DNA of 64,000 nucleotides, taken from assembly GCA_001972305.1 (NCBI GenBank), contig BDDD01001498.1, positions 175,802-239,801 on the forward strand. Direction: 5' to 3'. The position numbers and the translations under genes are program-made. The notes beneath the pieces were generated by a model that made no database searches, had not been told where the DNA came from, and saw nothing but the letters and a program-made list of their open reading frames with translations. This stretch comes from Cephalotus follicularis. Its lineage: Eukaryota > Streptophyta > Magnoliopsida > Oxalidales > Cephalotaceae. Below are positions 55,942 to 64,000 of this stretch, in pieces; position 1 is the stretch's first letter; every line of letters starts with the position of its first letter.

Positions 55942-56902
55942 TGTAACACCCCCGATCTGTGGGAGTCGCCACAGTCCATAATACCAAAACTAAACAGATC
56001 ACATCATGTTAAAAAGGTTCATCTTTATTAAAAACGTGATGGTTTAAAGCACATCCATAACATACAAAAACTGATCATAACTGAAATTTATGCAAAATCC
56101 AAAAGTCATAAACTGAAATAACACATTATTTAATTATCGGGTCCACTATGACCANAGAACACAGTACAACACACAATTCAGCTGTGAACAGAAACAAAGA
56201 AGGAAGAATACAAAACCATGGTATTTTTAGACATACATAACAAATTAAGAGAATTCAATCCAAGGAAATAATTAAAGGATTGAGATTACCTCCTGGAATT
56301 GGATGAATGCTTCACACGGCAGATTTGTTCATACAAACAAAGAAATTTCGGATTTGTTTGCAATAGGGATGGTGGCATCATATAAAAATGACAATGGCAC
56401 TCAAATATGAAGAAATGGGGGACAAGATTTGACAAAGGGAAATGGAATGAGACTTTTATGGATTATGAAATGAAAAAGAGAGATTCTAACATGACTTTTG
56501 CAGATGGTGGGAGGAGAAATCTGCTGGAAAGAAGAATGGTGGTGGAAGGAAGTAGGTGAAAGTGGTAGAAAATGATAAAATATGAAAAAGAAAAGAAAAA
56601 GAAATAATAACAAAATGAATTAATAATGAAAAGGAAAAATAAGGAATATTAAAATAAAAGAATAATAATTTGTTTTTAATAAAATAATTTTGGATTAAAA
56701 TAAGAATTTATAAAACCCAATATAGCATAACATACCCAAATATCGGACCGGTATCATACCGCACAATTCACATAAACCCGAATCGTCGGGTAACCGGACT
56801 TTTAAAATTAAACAAAATTAAAAGCCCGAAAACACAAATATAATATCCGTAAAATATTTACGATTCCGTAAAAATATATTTATGAACGAACCGGGTATTA
56901 CA
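55942..56902 (-). mobile_element. Solo LTR F2 (gypsy), inserted in D2
   Basis: TGTAACACCCCCGATC at 55942 to CGGGTATTACA at 56902, 961 bp, with a perfect duplication gccat (55937-55941 and 56903-56907). On the minus strand it starts like F1 (CGTTCGTAAATG / CGTTCATAAATA). It is about one third of F1 length and lacks the phased array. Confidence 0.92.
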
Positions 56903-57845
56903 GCCATTGTCTATGATGAACTGTTAGGTGTGACTGTGCCTAGGTTCCATACCCGGATATGCTCATTTCGTTGGTCTATGAAGGAATGATGTATGGGAAC
57001 AGCCAAGGATCTGCTACTTTCTTTAGTCAGACCATGATGGAATCCTCGAACATGAGATTGCCGGCCGATATGGTCTAAGTGGTTATACACTTACCTCTGA
57101 GCCAAAGTTCTCCTCTGTCATTTCAACAAGGGTGGAGCTGAGCGGTGATTCGCGATCCCCTTGGACGATATTAACGCTATGTGATTGCCAATGAGGTAGC
57201 TGCTCGATTGATGTTCATATGGTGTAGTACTGAACTCGTGATTACCGACGAGGGTGTGCTTGCATAGCCCCTTGATCGATGTTTATGCAGTAAGGTGCGC
57301 CAACGTGTGATTGCCGAAGAAGGAGTGCTTGCATAGCCCTTCCATCGATGTTCATACGGTGCTCTGGAAGTGGGTATCTATATCTGTGTATGAGGAATGT
57401 GTACAGTCCGGTAGCCCATGACCACGTTGTTGGAATTCAATGGAGCTGTTACTTGTGCTTGTCGAGGAGGTTCCGACTATGGAAATGTGTGAGTATGATG
57501 TGTACATGTATGTGTGGGATTGTGCTTGTGATTGAGGCACTACCGGTAGTCCTCTTTGTGATTTTTGATCCTTGGAGTCTTGATCATTTTTTGTTGATCC
57601 TCGGATCCTTAGCATATTTATTATAACTTGTTGTTATTATCTTTCCTTGAAGTCAGTCATTGAGTTGGGTAGCTCTGACGTCTCCTCGGACTCTCCTTTA
57701 TTGTTGATATTTATGAACATGTTCGCCTCTGCCTATTTCTTGTTGAACCGTAAATATGTGGTGTCCTCGGCCCAGTTTGGGCATGGCACGTGACCTTGTT
57801 CCTAGCACCCAGAGGTGGTGGGTTTCTCGGGAAGTTCCTTGATCT

Positions 57846-57892
57846 TACTCACTAGTCAGTTTGACTAATCCCCTCTCAGTTTTGTGTACAGA
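57846..57892 (+). promoter_or_regulatory. Branch-point / splice-acceptor-like module, D2
   Basis: ACTCACTAGTCAGTTTGACT, then AATCCCCTCTCAG, a T-rich stretch and GTACAG. Confidence 0.45.
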
Positions 57893-58549
57893 GGAAGCAG
57901 GGTTACAGAGTTCTTGAGATCCACTAAGAGAAAGCGTGTTGACAGAGGTAGACGTCTGACGCAAGCACCTTAGGATGGCTCCTCGGCCATGCCCGACCTT
58001 CATGCATTTGGGGCATTCTTGGGGTTTTTGAATAGATTTTATGATGTTAAGATCTGTAACATCTTTTATCATATCTGTATATATATGAATCTTAGAGGAT
58101 GTGCGTCCTTGGTATATATTTTTTTGAGGTATTTTTCTAGAAGATCATGTATGGTTTACTTGATGATTTTATATGCTTATATATGTTATGTGATCTTCCT
58201 CTGATGAATGTGGATGTTTTTCTCTAAGTGTATAGATGCCGAGATTACCAGAGTGTGTGCTTGGGAGTCCTCTGAAACCACACGTATCATGCATCCCATA
58301 CTACATGATACTAGCATTTATCATCTTATAACCAATGTCAAAAGCCCTCAAACGGAGCGTGATCTGATATTCGATCAGTTACATTAAAACACCATTACAC
58401 TAATCTCAAAAGTAAACATTTCTCAAAGTAAATACAACATAAGGACAATTCATTATTACAACAACTAATTTAAACATTCATCGGAGGAAAACACAATTTA
58501 AACTTCACTTCGCTACCCCAAGCCCAACGGTGACAATCCACTGCATCAA

Positions 58550-58594
58550 CCTGAAATGTTGGGGGTTAGCCTTTGTCCTCAATCGGCTAAGTAG
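58550..58594 (-). promoter_or_regulatory. Branch-point / splice-acceptor-like module, B2
   Basis: Same as B1: ACTTAGCCGATTGAGGACAA, then AGGCTAACCCCCAA and ATTTCAG on the minus strand. Confidence 0.5.
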
Positions 58595-58844
58595 AGAAAA
58601 TATAATGCACTTCGAGACTCAATGATAATGAATGACATGAAATGAATGCACCATGATGCAATACACAATGTGTATATACATATATATATGTACGTATATA
58701 TGTATATGTGCCAAAAGGTACGACCATGCCAAGCGGCTATAACCATACAAACTATCAATCAGGCCACTAAAGACCCATCAATCCAGACAATCATGTCACA
58801 GAGGACAAATCAATGACTCAGCCAATCAATAATCAGCCGATCAG

Positions 58845-59660
58845 TCATTTCCACTCTGTGTTTAGCAACCTGGTTACTTCCGCTCTGCGTTTAGTAACCG
58901 CCACAATAATCAATCAGTCACATCAGACAAACAATCTATCAATCATGTCACATCGGACAAACAATCCATTCATCATAACACATCAGACAAACAATCCATT
59001 CAGGGATGCTTCCACTCTATGTTTAGCACCCGGTCACTTCCACTATGTGTTTAGTAACCCAGTTACTTTCGCTCTGCGTTTAGTAACCGCCGAATGTGGG
59101 AGTTCCTAGCTACTTCCACTCTGTGTTTAGTAGCCCGGTTACTTCCGCTCTGTGTTTAGTAACAAATGCGGAATTCCCATCACAATCCATCAATCAACCA
59201 ATCTAGTCAAACAATCCATTACAGTCGAACATGTCACAACGGACAAACAATCCGATAATTAGATCACTAAGACCTATCAATCCAATTCAAGTTGCTTACA
59301 CAACAGTTCTTAGCAACCGGTTACTTACACAACAGTGATTAGTAACCAACAGGGAGTCCTTGGATACTAACTCAACAGAGCTTAGTAACCATCGTATGGG
59401 AAACCCTAGCTACTTACTCAACAGAGCTTAGTAGCTATCGTATATCGAATCTTCAGCTACTTACTCAACAGAGCTTAGTAGTGGAATTCCTGACTACTTA
59501 CTCAACAGAGCTTAGCAGCCAACCACAATCAATCAATCCATTACAAGTAATTATTAACAAATATAATACTTGTAAACCATACATTTCCAAATGTACATCA
59601 GTCCTTTTAAAACAGTTCAAAGTCTTGGCTACTTACTCAACAGAGCTTAGTAGTCATCAA
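58845..59660. repeat. Hairpin array, B2
   Basis: About twelve units. GGTTACT...AGTAACC (58872-58899) carries an inner CGC/GCG stem. GTTGCT...AGCAAC is at 59291-59317. GGTTACT...AGTAACC units and AGCTACT...AGTAGCT follow. Confidence 0.78.
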
Positions 59661-60069
59661 AGTCTTTCAATCCATTTCAAGTATTTTATAAGTATAAACA
59701 CTTGAAAACATATAAATATTTACTCAATATATATAACATTCCTTTTTCAATCCTTTTCAAGTAAATTCAATGTATCATAAAATACTTGAAAGCAATACAT
59801 TTCAAAATGTAAAACCAGCCATTCGAACCACATTCAAATACACGAAAATACTCATTTTCGCATAATAGTTTCTCAATCCCTTGAAACCATTTTCACAATC
59901 CTTTTGGAAACCATGACATTTCCACATAACAATGATTTTATTAAACCATTTACATACTTCCCAAAAAAGAGGAAACAATTTAGAAATTAGGTGATAACTC
60001 AATCAGCAATCCAACTCACAATTGTATGCAATTCACACATATGCTCAAAGTGCAACCAGGCTCTATTAG

Positions 60070-60300
60070 TGTCAACATCTCATCCCTTCGGCGTCGACGC
60101 TCAAGGCATGGACCATTAAGCGATAGCGCTTATTCCCTTGGCGTCGGCACTTTGAGGTAGGAACCTCAGGCGTCAACGCTACAAGTGTCCATTCACACAC
60201 AACGAATCATAGCGTCGACGTTTATCGCAAAAACATAGCTCATTCTCCGTATAACAGTCCATAGCATCGACGCTTCTTTCCTAAGAGTCGACGGTTAAGC
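60070..60300. repeat. GCGTCGACG array, B2
   Basis: Orthologous to the array at 25130-25390. Some sites are better preserved here (GCGTCGACGCT near 60089) and others worse. Confidence 0.75.
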
Positions 60301-61715
60301 GAACCAAAACATGGCTCCTTCAACACTTCTCAAGACCAAGAGAATTCAAAGCATACAACACATGGAATCCGATCCCCAATCATTGTAAAATACAATATGC
60401 ATGGCAGGTAACTATTCCTAGTAACCCTAACAGAGTCACACAATTCACAATCCATGCATTTCATCAAATGAACACTCATGACAATTGAACTCAAAGTTGC
60501 AACCATATAACCCCTACAAATACCCCAACCTCTGATTCCAAGTTAGGAATCGCAGTAGCAACAGCACAGTCAAGCCGCAGGTTCAATTGTCGAACCTTTC
60601 CCAATAACCGTTGAACCGAATCTGGTTCTTGTCGATTGATCAGTTCCTCACTGCCAAATCCAATTGCCACTCACACACTGTACATACAACACATTTCATT
60701 ACGCTTAACACATAGAAACCAACACAGCCATCAACGGAGCTCCGGCCAAAATCCGACCAACTCACCCAGCTTGTGCAACACTCATAAACATGTTCCACAT
60801 TGGACAATCTGCACAGAACCACTCAAGACCCACCGTGACTCAGCGCTGAACGTCGTGTCACCGGCGACAGTGAGTTGCGACTCACTGAGTCAACTCGCCG
60901 GACCTCAACAGGTCCGATCGCCACCCAAAAATGCCACATTACCAAAAGATCAACACATCCCTACCCTAGACTCACCAAGAATCGGTGCCAAACGGGCGGT
61001 CTCAGGCGGCAACGATTCGAGCTCGCTGTGTCGACTTAGTCGACACATCCCGGCCAATTCCGGTCGAGAAACGCCTCAACAGTGGTAGAAATGGATAGAG
61101 CGGGCCTTCTAGATGAAAACCCCCTCCATCCCTGACCCTAACGGCATCGGAAAAAGCACGGTGGAGGTGCAAACAATGGCAGGGAAGAAGAGAAGAAAAG
61201 TGAAAAGAGAAGACAGGGGAAGAGGTTACCGTTGGTAGGCGTGCCTGGGTTGCTCGCCGTCCTCTCCCGGTCAGGTGGCTAGTTCCGGCGTCGTCTCCGG
61301 CGCCCTCTCTCCCTTTCTGTCCCTGGTTCTCTCTCGCTGTCTCTCTCTATCTCACGCGTCTCCTGCCTCTTTCTTTTGCACGGGTGCGTGTGCCTGTGTC
61401 TCTCTTTCTTCCTCCCTTTCTTTTCCTTTGTTTGTCTTTTCTCCTTTCTTGATTGGTATATACCAATAAAATATTAAGGCCTGGGTCCCGTTTTTTTTCC
61501 CGCGAATTACGATATTCATTATCATAACAGCAACCAAAATAATCGTAATAATAATGCAGACACTGGGCTTTACTGTCACGCATTAAATTAGGCTTTATTA
61601 GCCATTTTTGGGCAACATAATTGCGGCTTCAATATGAAATGCCTTGAACATTTCCTTATCATTCCTATTTGTAGTGCCAGGTCTGGCACGCATATTATGC
61701 TAATAGACCGCATGG

Positions 61716-61836
61716 CAGTCGACTGCCTTCCCCCAACAGTCGACTGCTTCTGCCGATAGTTCTCTCAGCTATTTCTCTTAACAATCGGCTGGTTCTGTTA
61801 AGGCTCCAGTCGACTGTTTCTCCCTACAATCGACTG
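61716..61836. repeat. CAGTCGACTG palindrome array, B2
   Basis: Six sites at 61716, 61737, 61762, 61782, 61807 and 61827, with the same 21, 25, 20, 25, 20 spacing as B1. Confidence 0.8.
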
Positions 61837-61989
61837 CTCCCCTATTTCTTTACACCACAACTTTCCTTAAAACTCTTCATTCAAGCCTTAACATTACACG
61901 GTGGAAAAATCCATAATTCTCATTAACTTAATGCATAATTGACATCGTGAATCATAATATTACACTTGACGAAAATCTCGGGTGTTACA

Positions 61990-62440
61990 GAGGTGCACGG
62001 TTGGAGCGTGTACACTGAACAAGACCCAATTGGGAAATGCTATTTGGATAGTCTCTATTCTTGTGTCAATAGTGAATCTTATATGTGGCGGTTGTGCATA
62101 GGTGTTGGACACTTAGCGAGTTCGTTGAGGTCTCGTATGATCCTTAGACTTGAGAGACTGCTCTATATTGACCCACGATGGGAATTCTATTTGGATGGTT
62201 ATATATCCCGTGTCAGTAGAGTTTCCCGTCTGAGACAGTAGTGTATAGGTACTACGGGTTTAGCAGGTCCTTGGAGGACTTGTCTGTCCCTAGACTTGAG
62301 CAGTTGTTTCACATTATATAAAGAATGTCTGGCTTTGATTTCTGCCCTACCAAGTTCTTTCGAGGGGTTGGAAAATAGGCGGCTTTTGGGTCTTATAGGA
62401 TTTATATGAATGTTAGCGAGTGCGTGACAAGGAATTGCCA
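61990..62440. mobile_element. Family I tail next to B2
   Basis: Copy of 27074-27370 with the extra segment that B1's side has lost. It confirms that B1 and B2 share one insertion event. Confidence 0.7.
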
Positions 62441-62824
62441 CACCTGATGTGAGGGTGATTTGCTCTATAGTATTTGTATTCATTGTGGACTTTGAAATAC
62501 CTAGCCAGGTTCCAAAAAGCTAGAAATAGGGTTTTTGGAAGGGTTTACCAATAGTCATAATTGAATTACAGATTTATAAGTATCTGCAAAACTAGGGTTG
62601 ACACATATTCTTATCCTAGGCTGTAATCGGAGCTCAAGATGACGAGGGATAAAGTACACGGTAACTACCATCAAGACCAGGTACCGGGTGTGTCAGAAAT
62701 TGACGTACAATGTGGGAAATTAGTATGGGATTAATTTTCACACCTGAAATATGTTGGACATGATTTCAGGGTTGTTAAAATAGTCGGGGACTATTTACGG
62801 TAGTTTTACCTGCCCGTAGGAGCA
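62441..62824 (+). other. Unassigned repeat sequence
   Basis: Contains CTATTTACGGTAGTTTTACC and GGTACCGGGTGTGTCAG, wording typical of gypsy LTR leaders. In copy 1 this place is occupied by 27371-28914 instead. No gene seen. Confidence 0.4.
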
Positions 62825-63645
62825 CTGCGGTAATTTACCGACATTACCGATTTTATTCTAGACTTTCGGGTCCCACCTTGAGGAGAGATGTAAGGACACA
62901 TGTCACCATGTGGTGTTTTGTGTGTTAGGTGGCACAATGGGTTATAGGTGTCAACATATAATGGCGCTACTAAGCACCATTGTTGACATGTGTCAATTAA
63001 CACATATTAAAGGAAATTGGCGAGGAAAATTTGGATCATTCTTTTCTTCTTCTCTAGCCGGCTCTCTCTCTCCCTCTTGTCTTCTTGCACTCTTGGGTTA
63101 GGCACCATTTGATAGAAAGAAAAGAGTGAGGAAGAAATTGAAAGCTTCTACAAATTTCCTACACCACCCTTTGATCATTACAGGTGGAGTTCTGCTTTTC
63201 CTTGAAGCTTGTCTCTTCCTACTTTGATCCTAGCTTAGGGTTAGAGAACTCTCCATTTAACAAGCTATATTGGAGGTCAAGAAATGATCTTGGACGGCTT
63301 AAATGGCATGTGATTGAAGTTCCTAGGAGGTTTGCACTTAGAGGTGCCAAAACCCTAATTTGGCGCTAAAGTTTCGGGTTCAACAAGGAGGCTTATTGCT
63401 TGCGGCTTGGAGCTATTTTTGTGGACTTTTGAGCTTGAGGATTCAAGTTTGAAGTCTTAGATTGGAATATTGAAGGAAGGAGGTTGAAGGCTAGGTAAAT
63501 AACCCTAACTTCCTTGTTGTGGAAGTCACAGTTTTGCTAGGCAAAACCGTGCCTTGTTTTGTTATATCTTGGCATGCTTGATTTAGTTTGTTCAATTGGG
63601 TATTGATTAGACATCCTTGATGGTTTATGGATTTAGATTATAGGG
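62825..63645 (+). repeat. Duplicated repeat segment upstream of D LTR (copy 2)
   Basis: Near-identical to 28915-29775. Confidence 0.8.
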
Positions 63646-64000
63646 TGTGACGACCCATGTCCATTTTGGGCATTGGACTTTTGTTTTGGGCCTTGGAAAA
63701 TTTTTCTTTTCTTTGGTGAGGAGTTGGGCCTCATGAGGTTCGGGCCTTAGGTGATTGGGTTTGGTTTGGTTTTCCTTTTCTTGGGCTGTTTGGATTGTTT
63801 GGTTTTGTTGATGCCTTATGCGTTTTGGCGGGATGGTTGGAGTGTGCATGTGCGTGTTGTAGGGTGTGTAAGGGATTTGCAGTGTTCTGTCTTGTTAGGC
63901 ACACAACCCTCACGTCAAAGCAATATAGCAGGTAGAGAGCCGTTGTATCAGTTTCTTTGTGCCAAAAGTGAGTAGTTGAGAGAAGTGTGTAAGTTGTCTG
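63646..64000 (+). repeat. D-family LTR start (D3), cut by window end
   Basis: TGTGACGACCCATGTCC, closely matching 29776-30130. It continues beyond the window. Confidence 0.85.

Larger units (their letters stand above)
55019..58271 (+). repeat. D-family 3' LTR (D2), truncated at right
   Basis: TGTAATGACCTGC follows the purine tract. It is interrupted by solo LTR F2 and joins again at GCCATTGTCTATGATG. It has the acceptor-like module at 57846-57892 and ends abruptly at 58271 where B2 begins. Low-complexity frames inside are not genes. Confidence 0.88.
58272..61989 (-). mobile_element. B-family LTR, copy B2 (no copia G insertion)
   Basis: Matches B1 from 13864 to 27073 with the copia G site empty at about 59594. 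It ends GGTGTTACA at 61989, followed by gaggt and the same family I sequence as B1. It is left-truncated at 58272, about 126 bp short of the LTR end. Confidence 0.92.

Noticed and set aside
29776-58271. D1 and D2 as the two LTRs of one giant element
   Set aside because: LTR starts differ too much (TGTGATGACCCATG versus TGTAATGACCTGC) and other D sequence does not run between them; they are better read as separate subfamily members.

Overview
The window is plant nuclear DNA, most likely from an angiosperm, and almost certainly entirely transposable-element sequence. The species cannot be named. The evidence is a dense set of Ty3/gypsy chromovirus and Ty1/copia LTR retrotransposons, initiator-methionine tRNA primer sites (TGGTATCAGAGC), 5-bp target-site duplications (TSDs), chromodomain integrases and copia UBN2-type gag. 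I see no host protein gene and no intact tRNA or rRNA gene. One 25-base N gap (44522-44546) and a single N near 56155 interrupt the sequence.

I use letters for the LTR families. Left part: 338-948 and 10915-11002 are one fragmented LTR (family I) split by element A (949-10909). A is a complete but gutted chromovirus with 3.7-kb LTRs and a 2.5-kb interior that carries pol scraps and a 5S rRNA-derived segment. Then come a copia LTR plus broken gag (H, 11003-13214), another family I fragment, and a large minus-strand solo LTR (B1, 13738-27073). A 9.4-kb copia element (G, 15234-24657) is nested in B1. Further right are fragments of I and A, then a D-family 5' LTR (29776-35435) holding solo LTR E. 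The D leader holds solo LTR F1, and F1 itself holds a copia solo LTR, K.

Right part: a copia G leader relic (39341-40710), a truncated copy of minus-strand chromovirus C (C-A, 40719-43746), a family I LTR, the N gap, a nearly full-length decayed C element (C-B, 44547-51827) with recognisable gag, protease, RT, RNase H, integrase and chromodomain, a truncated B LTR (B3), a plus-strand D integrase-chromodomain end with its 3' LTR (54316-58271, carrying solo LTR F2), and a second copy of the B-I-D segment (58272-64000) that duplicates 13864-30120 but lacks copia G.

No genes work together here in a cellular pathway. The interest lies in LTR architecture shared between families. (1) Arrays of GTCGAC-centred palindromes recur about every 21 bp in the LTRs of four gypsy families (B, C, E, F) and two copia LTRs (H, K). 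(2) B-family LTRs carry a tandem array of short hairpins whose outer and inner stems vary together (GTTACT/AGTAAC, GCTACT/AGTAGC, GTCACT/AGTGAC, GTTGCT/AGCAAC; CAC/GTG versus CGC/GCG). (3) A branch-point-like CTAAC, pyrimidine tract and CAG module lies near the 3' end of every long gypsy LTR, with a GTAA donor-like site plus CT tract upstream in A, B and copia G. (4) Element A contains about 80 nt of 5S rRNA. All functional readings of these patterns are inference.
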